Part shown: positions 9,607-18,511 of the stretch, piece by piece | How the letters are laid out: each line of letters starts with the position of its first letter | How positions within the stretch are numbered: the stretch's first letter is position 1 | Origin: Akkermansiaceae bacterium | Lineage (GTDB): Bacteria; Verrucomicrobiota; Verrucomicrobiia; Verrucomicrobiales; Akkermansiaceae | Assembly: GCA_025363295.1 (NCBI GenBank) | Contig: JANYEC010000106.1 | Coordinates: 1 to 41,172 of the forward strand | Length of the DNA stretch: 41,172 nt | Direction of reading: 5' to 3' | Position numbers and translations under genes: made by a program | The notes under the pieces: generated by a model | What the model was told of the DNA's origin: nothing | Databases searched by the model: none | The model's input: the letters and a program-made list of their open reading frames with translations, nothing else

Positions 9607-10074
9607 ATGACTCATGAAGAGCGGACATCGTGGATTAAAAACGGTCTCTTTCTGGCGCTGGTGATCGCCATTGTAGCCGGCGTTTGGTTTTATCCGAAAC
9701 CTAGCGAAGAAGCCGGTCCTGCAGCAGGACCAGCAGTCGAGGATCCTCTTGAGATCAATGACTAACACCTGCCCGGAGATCCAAGCTGTGAGAAGCTGGC
9801 TGACGTTCTGAACAAGGTGCAGAGGAAATACGATCGCCAAGTGAGAGTCACTCGGATCGATGTAAAGGCTCACCCGGAGCTCGCCGCAGCGCAGGGCATC
9901 AAAAAGGTGCCGCATGTCATGATCGTGTCCGCAAAGCAAAAGGTTTTCGAGTTTGAGGGTCTCTGGACTCAGGAACAAGTGGAGAGAAAAGTGGAGGAAA
10001 TCCTCCGAGGTCTCAAGCGGGTTGGAAAAGACTGGCGCCCCGTCGTCGCAGGGATGACGCCCGCCAAAGACTGA
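9607..10074 (+). pseudogene. Thioredoxin-fold membrane protein interrupted by an in-frame stop
   Basis: Two coding pieces lie in the same frame, separated only by TAA at 9763-9765. The first (MTHEERTSWIKNGLFLALVI, 52 residues) is a membrane anchor: a short N-terminus, one transmembrane helix, and a Pro/Ala/Glu-rich linker. The second continues directly with a thioredoxin-like helix, a beta strand, and a cis-proline motif (GIKKVPHVMIV), ending at 10074. The next gene has the same fold, so this is probably an anchored thioredoxin-like protein. The region after the stop retains one Cys (DPSCEKL) but no CxxC and no obvious first strand. The downstream half could be re-initiated at GTG 9817. Decay is the likeliest reading; sequencing error and readthrough are alternatives. 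Confidence 0.6.
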
Positions 10075-10101
10075 GCCCGTTAGAAACTTAAAGTCACACC
10101 T

Positions 10102-10656
10102 ATGAAGTTTGCCTTGGCTTTTGCGATGCTCGCGATGATTTCGCTACCGAGCTGTGAACGTGTCCGCAAAATCGTCAATTCTGCGGGCAAAAAAGCCCCG
10201 GCAGAAAGCGGCGTGCATCCAAACATCGGCCCCCTGATCGTCGAGATCCCTGATGGTGGATACGAAACTTTTCTGAAGCAAACTGACCAGTTAGTGATCG
10301 TGGACTTTGATGCGGATTGGTCAGGCCCGAGCAAACAACTTGCAACACTTTGCGAAAAAATCACCACCGAACGAGGCGGCGTGGTCATCGTCGGCAAGGT
10401 GAATGTCGATCATTTCCGCGAGCTCGCTAAGCTTGAAGGAGTTCAAAATGTCCCAGACGTTAGAATTTACCGCAATGGACGGATGGTGGAAAGGTTCGTG
10501 GGGCTGCCAGACGAGGATGAAATGCGGCAGAAGGTGGATTTCCACGCGAAAGGCCTGACGGTTTCCGCCCTTCTGGCAAAAGGGAATGCGGCACCTCACC
10601 CGACGACCCAACCGATGACCAAAGACTGGATGCCGGATGGCCTCCGGAGGCGTTAA
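10102..10656 (+). CDS. Thioredoxin-like lipoprotein lacking active-site cysteines
   Basis: 184 residues. The N-terminus MKFALAFAMLAMISLPSC looks like a lipoprotein signal peptide with a lipobox (LPSC), so the protein is probably membrane anchored outside the cytoplasm. The mature part has a thioredoxin fold: LVIVDFDADWSGPSKQL (first strand and active-site loop) and VQNVPDVRIYRNGRMVERFVG (cis-proline strand and hairpin). The usual WCGPC is WSGPS, so both redox cysteines are serine and it cannot be a classical disulfide reductase. It follows the broken thioredoxin-like gene by 27 bp, and the two appear to be an old pair. A chaperone-like or scaffold role is possible but not shown. Confidence 0.8.
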   Translation: MKFALAFAMLAMISLPSCERVRKIVNSAGKKAPAESGVHPNIGPLIVEIPDGGYETFLKQTDQLVIVDFDADWSGPSKQLATLCEKITTERGGVVIVGKVNVDHFRELAKLEGVQNVPDVRIYRNGRMVERFVGLPDEDEMRQKVDFHAKGLTVSALLAKGNAAPHPTTQPMTKDWMPDGLRRR

Positions 10657-10799
10657 AACCCACCAAAACCGCAGAAAACCGCAGCGCCCCCGCCAATGTG
10701 CGAGGTTTGTCCACCATGCCCTTTACAAGCCGCATGATCCCTGCCACACACCTCGAAATTTAGCCGCCCGGCGACCCTTTTTCGAACCTGCTCCCCACC

Positions 10800-13700
10800 A
10801 TGCCCAAAGACACCTCGATCCGTAAAATCCTCGTCATCGGCTCCGGCCCCATCGTCATCGGCCAAGGCTGCGAGTTCGATTACTCCGGCGTCCAAGCTTG
10901 CAAGGCATTGAAAGAAGAAGGCTACGAGGTTATCTTGGTGAACTCGAATCCGGCCACGATCATGACAGATCCGGAGTTCGCACATCGCACCTACATCGAA
11001 CCGATCACCCCGGAAGTGGTGGAAAAAATCATCATCCGCGAGAAGCCGGATGCCTTGCTCCCGACCCTCGGTGGGCAGACGGCACTCAACACCTCGATGT
11101 CGCTATTCAAATCCGGCATACTCGCGAAATACGGCGTGAAAATGATCGGTGCCAATGCAGAAGCCATCGATAAAGGCGAGGACCGCCAGCTTTTCAAAGA
11201 AGCGATGATCAAAATCGGCCTGGATATGCCGCATTCCGGCATCGCCCACACCATGGAAGAAGCGCGCAAGGTGGCAGAGGAGATCGGTACGTTTCCGCTC
11301 ATCGTCCGCCCCGCCTTCACGCTCGGCGGACAAGGCGGCGGCATCGCCTACAACCGTGAGGAATACGAGGAAATCATCATCCGCGGTCTGGATCTCTCTC
11401 CGGTTTCCGAGGTGCTTATCGATGAGTCACTGCTCGGTTGGAAAGAATTCGAAATGGAAGTCATGCGTGATTGCGCCGATAACTGCGTGGTCATTTGCTC
11501 GATTGAAAACCTCGATCCGATGGGCGTCCACACCGGCGACTCGATCACCGTTGCGCCCATCCAAACCCTAACGGATCGCGAATACCAGATCATGCGTGAT
11601 GCCTCCTTCGCCGTCATCCGCGAAATCGGCGTCGAGACTGGCGGATCTAACATCCAGTTTGCCACATGCCCGAAAACTGGCCGCATGATCGTTATCGAAA
11701 TGAACCCACGCGTTTCCCGATCATCCGCGCTGGCCTCGAAAGCCACCGGATTTCCTATCGCGAAAATCGCTGCGAAACTGGCCGTCGGCTATACACTCGA
11801 TGAGTTACCGAACGACATTACCCGCGTCACCCCTGCTTCATTCGAACCAACCATCGACTACGTGGTGACCAAAATTCCGCGGTTCACTTTCGAGAAATTT
11901 CCGACGGCGAATCCAGTTCTAACGACCTCGATGAAATCCGTTGGTGAGGCCATGTCTATCGGCCGCACGTTCAAAGAGTCCATGCAGAAATGCCTGCGCT
12001 CGTTAGAAACCGGGCGGTGGGGATTCGGCTTCGACAACAAGGACCCGCAAAATCCGACGCGCGATGAAATCACCCGCAAACTTCAGATTCCCAATGCCGA
12101 GCGCATTTTCTGGCTGCAAACCGCTTTTGTAAACGGCTGGACCTTAGAAGAAATCTACGCTGTGACCGCCATCGATCCTTGGTTCCTCCGACATCTCCAA
12201 CAGATCGCAGATGAAGGCACAAGGATGACAGAAGGCGTCTCGCCTGTATCTTCAGATCTCCGACGCCTCAAAAAACTCGGCTTCTCCGACCGCCAAATCG
12301 CCAAAGCCTGGGACACCGTTGAGGACCAAGTCCGCGCCGAGCGAAAAGCCAAAGGCATCATCCCCACCTACCGCCTCGTCGATACTTGCGCTGCGGAATT
12401 CGAGGCTTACACCCCGTATTTCTACTCCACCTACGGGGACGAAAACGAAGCCCGTCAGTCCGACAAGAAGAAGATCATCATCCTCGGCGGCGGGCCTAAC
12501 CGCATCGGCCAAGGCATTGAGTTCGACTATTGCTGCGTGCACGCCGCCTTCGCATTGAAAGAACTCGGTTACGAGACCATCATGGTGAACTCGAATCCGG
12601 AAACTGTCTCAACCGACTACGATACTTCCGATAAACTTTTCTTCGAGCCACTCACGTTAGAAGACGTGCTCAACATCTGCGACCAGGAACAACCCTATGG
12701 CGTCATCGTCCAATTCGGCGGCCAAACCCCGCTTAATCTAGCAGCCGACCTTGAGCGACACGGCGTTCCAATCATCGGCACCTCCCCGAAATCCATCGAA
12801 CAAGCCGAAGACCGCAAGTTCTTCTCCGCGTTGTTAGATAAGCTCAATCTCAAACAAGCCGAAGCCGGCACCGCCACCAATGAAGCCGAAGCCCTCGTCA
12901 TCGCGAACCGCATCGGCTACCCGGTCCTCGTCCGCCCATCCTTCGTGTTAGGCGGCCGTGGAATGATGATCGTTTACTGTGATTCCGAGCTGACCCGCTA
13001 CATGCGTGAGGCCGTCATCGCTTCGCCGGAGCGCCCCGTTCTCGTGGACCGCTTCCTCGACAACGCAACCGAAGTCGATGTCGATTGTATTTCTGATGGA
13101 GAAACTTCCGTGGTCGGTGCGATCATGGAGCACATTGAGCAAGCTGGCATCCACTCCGGCGACTCCGCTTGTGTCATTCCGTCCTTTTCACTATCAGAAT
13201 CTATCAAGTCAGAAATCACCCGTGCCGCCATCGACCTCGCCCGCGAGCTCAAGGTCCGCGGCCTGATGAACATCCAGTTCGCGGTGAAAGACGAGCAGCT
13301 CTACGTCATTGAGGTTAATCCCCGTGCTTCACGCACCGTGCCGTTTGTGAGCAAAGCCACCGGAGTTTCTCTGGCCAAGCTCGCCGCGAAGGTCATGGTC
13401 GGCGAAAAACTCGCAGACATGGGCTACACTCAGACCATCGTTCCGCCGCACTTCTCGGTGAAGGAGGCCGTCTTCCCGTGGAACCGCTTCCCCGGCATCG
13501 ACATCGTGTTAGGCCCAGAAATGAAGTCCACCGGTGAGGTCATGGGCATCGACGCCGATTGGGGCATGGCCTATGGTAAAGCGCAGATTTCCGCCTTCAA
13601 CCCGCTCCCCACCGAGGGCAACGTCTTCCTTTCTGTCTCCGATCGGGACAAGGACCGCGCCGTCGCCGTCGCCCGCGATCTCGCAGAACTGGGTTTCAAG

Positions 13701-14012
13701 GTTTACTCCACGGGCGGCACCCACGCCCGCCTCACCGCAGAAGGCATTCCTAGCAGCCGCGTTTACAAAGTCCTCGAGCAAGCCCGCCCAAACGTGATCG
13801 ACATGATGAAAAACGGCGAAATCCATTTCATCATCAACACCCCGGCCACCCACGAATCCCGCGCCGACGAAGTCCTAATCCGCTCCACTGCCATCGCCCA
13901 GAAGATCTCCCACGCCACCAACCTCTCTGCCGCTGAAGCCTCGGTGAAGGCGATGCGGTCGTTGAAGACCAAGGAATTCACGGTGAAGAGCATTCAGGAG
14001 TATCATGCTTGA
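10800..14012 (+). CDS. carB: Carbamoyl-phosphate synthase, large subunit
   Basis: 1070 residues, full length. It makes carbamoyl phosphate from ammonia (delivered by CarA), bicarbonate and two ATP for pyrimidine and arginine synthesis. Two homologous ATP-grasp halves are visible, each starting with a [20 protein letters not shown] or [20 protein letters not shown] block and each with an [22 protein letters not shown] segment. The C-terminal MGS-like allosteric domain (about 930-1070) includes the [10 protein letters not shown] stretch. carA is not adjacent. The ATG follows CCCCACC with no Shine-Dalgarno sequence. The last 43 codons plus stop are repeated at 16286-16418, on the far side of the restriction-modification genes. 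Confidence 0.98.
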   Translation: MPKDTSIRKILVIGSGPIVIGQGCEFDYSGVQACKALKEEGYEVILVNSNPATIMTDPEFAHRTYIEPITPEVVEKIIIREKPDALLPTLGGQTALNTSMSLFKSGILAKYGVKMIGANAEAIDKGEDRQLFKEAMIKIGLDMPHSGIAHTMEEARKVAEEIGTFPLIVRPAFTLGGQGGGIAYNREEYEEIIIRGLDLSPVSEVLIDESLLGWKEFEMEVMRDCADNCVVICSIENLDPMGVHTGDSITVAPIQTLTDREYQIMRDASFAVIREIGVETGGSNIQFATCPKTGRMIVIEMNPRVSRSSALASKATGFPIAKIAAKLAVGYTLDELPNDITRVTPASFEPTIDYVVTKIPRFTFEKFPTANPVLTTSMKSVGEAMSIGRTFKESMQKCLRSLETGRWGFGFDNKDPQNPTRDEITRKLQIPNAERIFWLQTAFVNGWTLEEIYAVTAIDPWFLRHLQQIADEGTRMTEGVSPVSSDLRRLKKLGFSDRQIAKAWDTVEDQVRAERKAKGIIPTYRLVDTCAAEFEAYTPYFYSTYGDENEARQSDKKKIIILGGGPNRIGQGIEFDYCCVHAAFALKELGYETIMVNSNPETVSTDYDTSDKLFFEPLTLEDVLNICDQEQPYGVIVQFGGQTPLNLAADLERHGVPIIGTSPKSIEQAEDRKFFSALLDKLNLKQAEAGTATNEAEALVIANRIGYPVLVRPSFVLGGRGMMIVYCDSELTRYMREAVIASPERPVLVDRFLDNATEVDVDCISDGETSVVGAIMEHIEQAGIHSGDSACVIPSFSLSESIKSEITRAAIDLARELKVRGLMNIQFAVKDEQLYVIEVNPRASRTVPFVSKATGVSLAKLAAKVMVGEKLADMGYTQTIVPPHFSVKEAVFPWNRFPGIDIVLGPEMKSTGEVMGIDADWGMAYGKAQISAFNPLPTEGNVFLSVSDRDKDRAVAVARDLAELGFKVYSTGGTHARLTAEGIPSSRVYKVLEQARPNVIDMMKNGEIHFIINTPATHESRADEVLIRSTAIAQKISHATNLSAAEASVKAMRSLKTKEFTVKSIQEYHA

Positions 14013-14013
14013 G
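13881..14013 (+). repeat. Left copy of carB 3'-end direct repeat (133 bp)
   Basis: The last 43 codons and stop of carB. This segment matches 16286-16418 at about 125 of 133 positions with no gaps. Seven of the eight differences are silent third-position changes and one changes Asn to Lys. The two copies bracket the R-M genes at a constant offset of 2405 bp. Confidence 0.95.
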
Positions 14014-14061
14014 TTTCTAAATCAGAACACCCTCGATTAGGAATTTTCATCAAGCCACCCA

Positions 14062-15060
14062 ATGAGATCAGAAGAATTTGAATTGATCTTGGACCAACTT
14101 TGCGAGCGCCTTACGGCAATGATTGCGGATCAAGGCGTATTTCCCTCGTCTCCCGCTTTCGAAAGACAGGCACGCGAACTCTTGGAAATTCTGCTTCAAG
14201 ATTCGGGCTTTTCGATCAATTTCAGTCCGCATCCTCATGTATTCCCCGATATCGTTTTACCTCCGTTTGGGATTGAAGTGAAGTTTACACTTAATGACAC
14301 ATGGCGAAGTGTGGCCAATAGCGTTTTTGAATCCACCCGCGCACCCGATGTGGATCACGTCTATCTTCTATTTGGGAAGATGGGCGGTGAGCCTGGTGTC
14401 CGATGGGGTCACTATGGAGATTGCGTCGTTCATGTCAGAACTTCTCACGTGCCTCGATTCGAAGTCGAAATTGGCTCTGAGCGATCACTATTCGGGGTAT
14501 TGGGAATAGACTACCCAGAGTTTTCCAAGCTTCCCGAAGCCGATAAAATGCTTCACATCCGCAACTATGCTAGATCACGACTCAAAGTTGGTGAGCGCTT
14601 GTGGTGGCTCGAAGATAAGGAGGACGCTGAACACACTTTACCAATTCAAGCGCGACTTTACACTAGCTTGGATACAGAGGAAAAGCGGTCGTTGAGAGCG
14701 GAAGCCGCTTTGCTTTGCCCTCAAATCGTTGGCTCAAGCAGAAATCGACGCAAATACGATGATGTCAGCCTGTATCTTCTGACCTATCACGGCGTCCTTG
14801 CTCCCCAAGTCAGGGATTTGTTCAGCGCCGGAAGTGTCGCGTTAAGGGCAGATTCGACACGGGGTGGCACCTACATTCAGCGTTCACTGCAGGACATTGA
14901 AAGCGAGATGAGAAATGCCGCCGACTATTTGCCGGACGCGTTGTTTGGTGAATATTGGGGAGAGGATGTACCCAAGTCCCAACGAATTGCATGGTGGCTT
15001 GCCGAGGCTGACAAGCATGCGGCAGATTGGTCTCCCTCAGCCGTTCTTTTTCTGAGTTGA
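14062..15060 (+). CDS. Type II restriction endonuclease, PD-(D/E)xK type
   Basis: 332 residues, encoded convergently with a DNA cytosine methyltransferase whose stop overlaps this gene's end by 24 bp. A classic nuclease core is visible: FPDIVLPPFGIEVKF gives Asp63 followed by Glu72-Val-Lys74, preceded by a helix with acidic residues (PAFERQARELLEILL). The pairing makes it the restriction half of an R-M system that cuts unmodified DNA. I cannot name the recognition sequence. Base composition is more AT-rich than the neighbours, consistent with transfer. The start ATG has no good ribosome-binding site. It is also possible that this is a phage-defence nuclease of another class that needs the methyltransferase for self-protection. 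Confidence 0.8.
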   Translation: MRSEEFELILDQLCERLTAMIADQGVFPSSPAFERQARELLEILLQDSGFSINFSPHPHVFPDIVLPPFGIEVKFTLNDTWRSVANSVFESTRAPDVDHVYLLFGKMGGEPGVRWGHYGDCVVHVRTSHVPRFEVEIGSERSLFGVLGIDYPEFSKLPEADKMLHIRNYARSRLKVGERLWWLEDKEDAEHTLPIQARLYTSLDTEEKRSLRAEAALLCPQIVGSSRNRRKYDDVSLYLLTYHGVLAPQVRDLFSAGSVALRADSTRGGTYIQRSLQDIESEMRNAADYLPDALFGEYWGEDVPKSQRIAWWLAEADKHAADWSPSAVLFLS

Positions 15061-16254
15061 GTTAGCTGGTTTTTTTGCGGAACGGGTTTCATCCTCATTA
15101 AGGACTCGATAAACTGCATTAGCAATGTGCCATGCCAACACGGGTGGCACCGCGTTTCCTACCTGACGCTCGGTTTCGCGCAGCTTTGAATCGAAAATGA
15201 AGTTATCTGGGAAAGTCTGAATTCTTGCGGCCTCACGCATCGAAAGTCGCCTGGGCAATTTGTAATGAAACTGGATATTTCCATGGCACTCTGCTCGGAT
15301 CGTGTGTGCCGGCTTGTTTGCGGAAATTTTCCGGTTACCTTGCTCTGGACTTACGTTCGCGCGGCTCCAGACATGGTTGATCGTGGGATCTTCGACCAAG
15401 CCCATCAGGTCTCCAATCGCCTCGTGCGAGGTCATCCAGTTTTCGCGGTTACGTTCTACCGCCGGGGGAATGAACTCCGGTTTGCCGTTGGGAACGCCCA
15501 CGATAAAGACACGTTCACGGATTTGCGGCACACCATAGTCCACCGCCTTATAGAGTTGAACAGATAATGTGTAACCGAGATTTGAAAAATCGCGGACCAC
15601 CTGCTGTAATGAATCACTACGGCTTTTCATCAGAAGAGCCCGAACATTCTCCGCCACAAATACTTTAGGTCTGAGCTTGTCAACTGCGGCGACCATTGCC
15701 CGATACAAGCCACTTCTAGCACCACTCACTCCGACGCCCTTGCCATTGATGGAAATATCCTGACAAGGGAAACCACCAATTAAAACATCAGCTTTTTTAG
15801 GCATTGTCGAAATCAGGTTCCAGATATCTCCGGGATGTATGTGATCTCCGAGGTTCTTTTTGTAAGTGCGGCAAGCCGCTTCATTCAGATCATTGGCCCA
15901 CAGGATTTCATACGGCAGCTTAGGGTATCGCTTGCCGAAAATTTCAAACCCGCCTTCGAAGCCAAGATCCATACCGCCGCATCCCGAAAACATCGACACC
16001 ACCGAGTATTTTTTCTGAGTGCGATAGCTAGTTCCGACAGCAAGCGTTGGTGGGGAAATCAAGGACTCCTTCTGGAACAAGCTGGCCGCTTTCCCATACG
16101 TGCAATACTCTTCGGCGACAGTGGAAAACCAGTCCTTCAACGTGCTGCCCGAAAGCGCCAAGTTTGCGTAGAGCTTCTTTTTGGTCTTTGGATCGACCTC
16201 GATTACAACACGTCCTGAATCACTGCGAGCCATGCGCGTTTCTATGTTCTCCAT
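15037..16254 (-). CDS. DNA (cytosine-5) methyltransferase with RHH-like N-terminus
   Basis: 405 residues from the ATG at 16254; starts at 16299 (inside the carB repeat) or 16233 are also possible. All C5 methyltransferase motifs are present: FSGCGGMDLGFEGG (motif I, SAM binding), GGFPCQDIS with catalytic Cys164 (IV), AENVRAL (VI), QIRERVFIVG (VIII), EAARIQTFPD (IX) and RQVGNAVPP (X). The variable target-recognition region lies around 270-335. Residues about 15-50 (VVIEVDPKTKKKLYANLALS and following) resemble a ribbon-helix-helix DNA-binding fold, suggesting autoregulation, as known for other methyltransferases with added N-terminal DNA-binding domains. It protects host DNA from the adjacent nuclease. 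The upstream region is the duplicated carB end. Confidence 0.93.
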   Translation of the reverse strand: MENIETRMARSDSGRVVIEVDPKTKKKLYANLALSGSTLKDWFSTVAEEYCTYGKAASLFQKESLISPPTLAVGTSYRTQKKYSVVSMFSGCGGMDLGFEGGFEIFGKRYPKLPYEILWANDLNEAACRTYKKNLGDHIHPGDIWNLISTMPKKADVLIGGFPCQDISINGKGVGVSGARSGLYRAMVAAVDKLRPKVFVAENVRALLMKSRSDSLQQVVRDFSNLGYTLSVQLYKAVDYGVPQIRERVFIVGVPNGKPEFIPPAVERNRENWMTSHEAIGDLMGLVEDPTINHVWSRANVSPEQGNRKISANKPAHTIRAECHGNIQFHYKLPRRLSMREAARIQTFPDNFIFDSKLRETERQVGNAVPPVLAWHIANAVYRVLNEDETRSAKKPANSTQKKNG

Positions 16255-16285
16255 GTTACATAGCAAGCGCAAATTTGGCAGGATT

Positions 16286-16418
16286 CGCTCCACCGCCATC
16301 GCTCAAAAAATCTCCCACGCCACCAAACTCTCAGCCGCCGAAGCCTCGGTGAAGGCGATGCGGTCATTGAAGACCAAGGAATTCACGGTGAAGAGCATTC
16401 AGGAGTATCATGCTTGAG
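16286..16418 (+). repeat. Right copy of carB 3'-end direct repeat (133 bp)
   Basis: A headless duplicate of the last 43 codons of carB, with stop TGA at 16415-16417, still open in the carB frame. It encodes the same residues as the real carB end apart from one Asn-to-Lys change. It borders the right end of the R-M pair and is followed by a strong hairpin that was probably the original sequence after carB. The minus-strand methyltransferase promoter must lie within or very near this copy. Confidence 0.95.
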
Positions 16419-16428
16419 GTGCTTATTG

Positions 16429-16462
16429 ACGTGCATGGGAAATGCATATTTTCCATGCACGT
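16429..16462. terminator. Palindromic hairpin after the carB end copy
   Basis: ACGTGCATGG pairs perfectly with CCATGCACGT. A further G-T and three A-T pairs extend the stem to 14 bp around a 6-nt loop. It lies 11 bp after the stop of the duplicated carB end. There is no T-run, so it may be a Rho-independent-like end structure or a protein-binding palindrome. Confidence 0.5.
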
Positions 16463-16557
16463 AAGCAGAACATGTATAGGAAATCGTGTTTTCGAATTCT
16501 GAAATTCTCAGACCTTGCGGAAAAGCTTGGCTTGTAATGTTTACTTATTTGAATTTT

Positions 16558-17286
16558 TCAGTTTCCCATCTGTTTCATCGCTGCATGGATGGCCGCCTGC
16601 ACGTCGGGGTCTGCATAAAACGGACCCGCGCCCGGACCGCCGGTGGTGTGGGTTTCGAGAAGCACTAGTTCTCCATTTTTTACTAAAAACGATGGATTCC
16701 CACTATCGCCTACGATCAGATTACGCCGATAGATCGCATTTAGATTGGTTAGATAATCAAACTGCACGACAGCCCCTGAAATCCCAGCGAGCCGGTGAAT
16801 CGAGAGCGTCTTCGTTTGATCTGAAACAATTACCGGCCTACCGATTATGGCATCGCTGGCATTGGCAAACCGATAACATTTGATGCTGGGAGGGAGAGGA
16901 CGGTTCAATTTCGCGACGGCGATGTCCCCCGCTGCTAGATGCCTAACGGATGCAATGTAGCGTTCCTGAGGATTGCCTGCCAGATCATGAAATATCAGTG
17001 GCACATCCGACGGCCGCGTGAAATGTGCGGCCATCACTACATAGCTCGGAGCAATGAGCGTAGCTGTTCGGGGGTCGTTCCATGAAACGCCGGTGAGATC
17101 GAAGGAGTGCGCCCAATTGTTACGCCACTTGGATTGCGCTCTTGGCTGATAGTATTGGAATAGTGCGCCCTTTTCCGCTTTTTGGGGCAGAAACCCAAGT
17201 CCGGATTGAGCGGCCTGGCCAGTAGGAACCGTGGGCCGGCTGTGAGTGCTGCATGCGCAAAGCAGTAACAACAAAGAGAGAGGCAT
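16558..17286 (-). CDS. Trypsin-like serine protease, putative lipoprotein
   Basis: 242 residues. The start MPLSLLLLLCACS is a short hydrophobic segment with a lipobox-like LCAC, so it is probably an exported lipoprotein; the usual positive charge at the N-terminus is missing. The chymotrypsin-fold catalytic triad is visible as VMAAHF (His88), GDIAVAKL (Asp121) and GDSGNPSF (Ser195). An in-frame stop lies directly upstream of the ATG, fixing the start. The preceding gene on the same strand ends 21 bp upstream, suggesting an operon. The substrate is unknown. The family fits a secreted peptidase, but the compact form might also be a sensor protease. Confidence 0.8.
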   Translation of the reverse strand: MPLSLLLLLCACSTHSRPTVPTGQAAQSGLGFLPQKAEKGALFQYYQPRAQSKWRNNWAHSFDLTGVSWNDPRTATLIAPSYVVMAAHFTRPSDVPLIFHDLAGNPQERYIASVRHLAAGDIAVAKLNRPLPPSIKCYRFANASDAIIGRPVIVSDQTKTLSIHRLAGISGAVVQFDYLTNLNAIYRRNLIVGDSGNPSFLVKNGELVLLETHTTGGPGAGPFYADPDVQAAIHAAMKQMGN

Positions 17287-17307
17287 TTTTCATAAAATCT
17301 ACCGTAG

Positions 17308-17574
17308 CTACTGCGGCTTTGGCATGGGCTCGTCGCCTAACATTCTATCCAAATCGGCCACCCGCTCCCACGGGCAGCGTTTGCGTTGATATTTTCTAAA
17401 AACCACATCGCGCAGCTCACGCAACACGGCCTCGGGCGGCGGGGTCATGTCCGTCCAAGTCGGGTTGCGCTTTTGAGTCGTCGTCATGATCGTCCACTTG
17501 CCGCCGAGGTAGGAATTGGCGCGGTAGTAAACTTTTCCTTCATCCGTATTCTCGGACCACTCGTGACTTTCCAT
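17308..17574 (-). CDS. Small hypothetical protein
   Basis: 88 residues from the ATG at 17574 (MESHEWSENTDEGKVYYRAN). A longer upstream frame would overlap the divergent promoter region and looks non-coding. The protein is soluble, charged, with aromatic residues in the N-terminal half (YYRANSYLGGKWTIMTTTQK) and a helical basic C-terminus (ELRDVVFRKYQRKRCPWERV). It has no signal peptide. I do not recognise a family. It stops with TAG 21 bp before the protease gene and is divergent from the cvfB-like gene. Confidence 0.6.
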   Translation of the reverse strand: MESHEWSENTDEGKVYYRANSYLGGKWTIMTTTQKRNPTWTDMTPPPEAVLRELRDVVFRKYQRKRCPWERVADLDRMLGDEPMPKPQ

Positions 17575-17674
17575 GGCTGGACAATGGCTGGCTGAGGCGC
17601 AGGAAACAAGCGGCGATTCCCACCGCCTGGCAAATCGCCATCGACTCCCACCCCGTGAAAGCCCATCGTCAGCC

Positions 17675-18511
17675 ATGGCAAATATCGGCGAACGCGCGTC
17701 TCTCCAAATCCTTCACGAAAAAACCTTTGGGCTCTTTTTGGACGGCGGGGAATTCGGTGAGATTCTCCTCCCGCGCCGTGAAATGCCAGTCAAATGGGCG
17801 CTTGGTGAGTTTGTAAGTGTCTTCATTTACCTCGACTCCGAGGACCGCCAAGTCGCCACGCTGAAGACGCCGAAAGTCATGCCCGGCCATTTCGCCCGCT
17901 TGAAATGTGTGGATGTCACCGGCATTGGAGCGTTCCTCGATTGGGGCTTGCCGAAGGATTTGTTAGTGCCCTTCCGCGAGCAGAAGGTCCGCATGGAGCT
18001 CGGAAAATTTTACATCGTTTATGTCATGATCGACGAGCAAACGGGTCGCATCATCGCCACCAGCCGCACCGCTCGGCACATGGATCAGGTCCAACATCAC
18101 TTCCGCGTGGAGCAGCAGGTAGACCTTATTATCTACGGAAAAACCGCGCTTGGTTACAAGGCCATCGTGGATAGCACTCACAGCGGCCTTATTTTCCACA
18201 ATGAGGTTTTCCAAGCGCTGCAACCCGGTGAAATGCTTAAGGGCTACATCACCGCCGTGCGCGCGGATGGAAAAATCGACATCAGTCTGCATGCTCCGGG
18301 CCGTGCGAAAGTCGATGGACTCGAAGCGCAGATTCTAGCAGAACTTGAAGCCCGTGGCGGTTTTTGGTCGCTCGGTGATCACAGCCCTGCTGCGGAAATT
18401 AACGATGAGCTCGGCGTCAGCAAGCGTACTTTCAAACAAGCTACTGGTGCGCTCTGGAAGAAGCGCAAGATCACCATCGAGCCAAACGGTATCCGGCGGG
18501 TGGAGCCCTAA
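17675..18511 (+). CDS. cvfB: CvfB/YitL-type S1 RNA-binding protein
   Basis: 278 residues. The domain order fits CvfB (YitL): an N-terminal S1-like domain (FGLFLDGGEFGEILLPRREM), a second S1 domain (VDVTGIGAFLDWGLPKDLLVPF), a third beta-barrel stretch (LGYKAIVDSTHSGLIFHNEVF with GYITAVRADGKIDISL), and a C-terminal winged helix (LGVSKRTFKQATGALWKKRKI). Such proteins bind RNA and affect virulence or exoprotein expression in staphylococci; the role here is not known. The ATG at 17675 is preferred because the frame upstream overlaps the divergent gene. It ends 3 bp into the convergent membrane-protein gene. Confidence 0.85.
   Translation: MANIGERASLQILHEKTFGLFLDGGEFGEILLPRREMPVKWALGEFVSVFIYLDSEDRQVATLKTPKVMPGHFARLKCVDVTGIGAFLDWGLPKDLLVPFREQKVRMELGKFYIVYVMIDEQTGRIIATSRTARHMDQVQHHFRVEQQVDLIIYGKTALGYKAIVDSTHSGLIFHNEVFQALQPGEMLKGYITAVRADGKIDISLHAPGRAKVDGLEAQILAELEARGGFWSLGDHSPAAEINDELGVSKRTFKQATGALWKKRKITIEPNGIRRVEP

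Noticed and set aside
10898..13993. Many long open frames antisense or out of frame inside carB
   Set aside because: They are shadows caused by high GC and codon bias; none has independent coding features.
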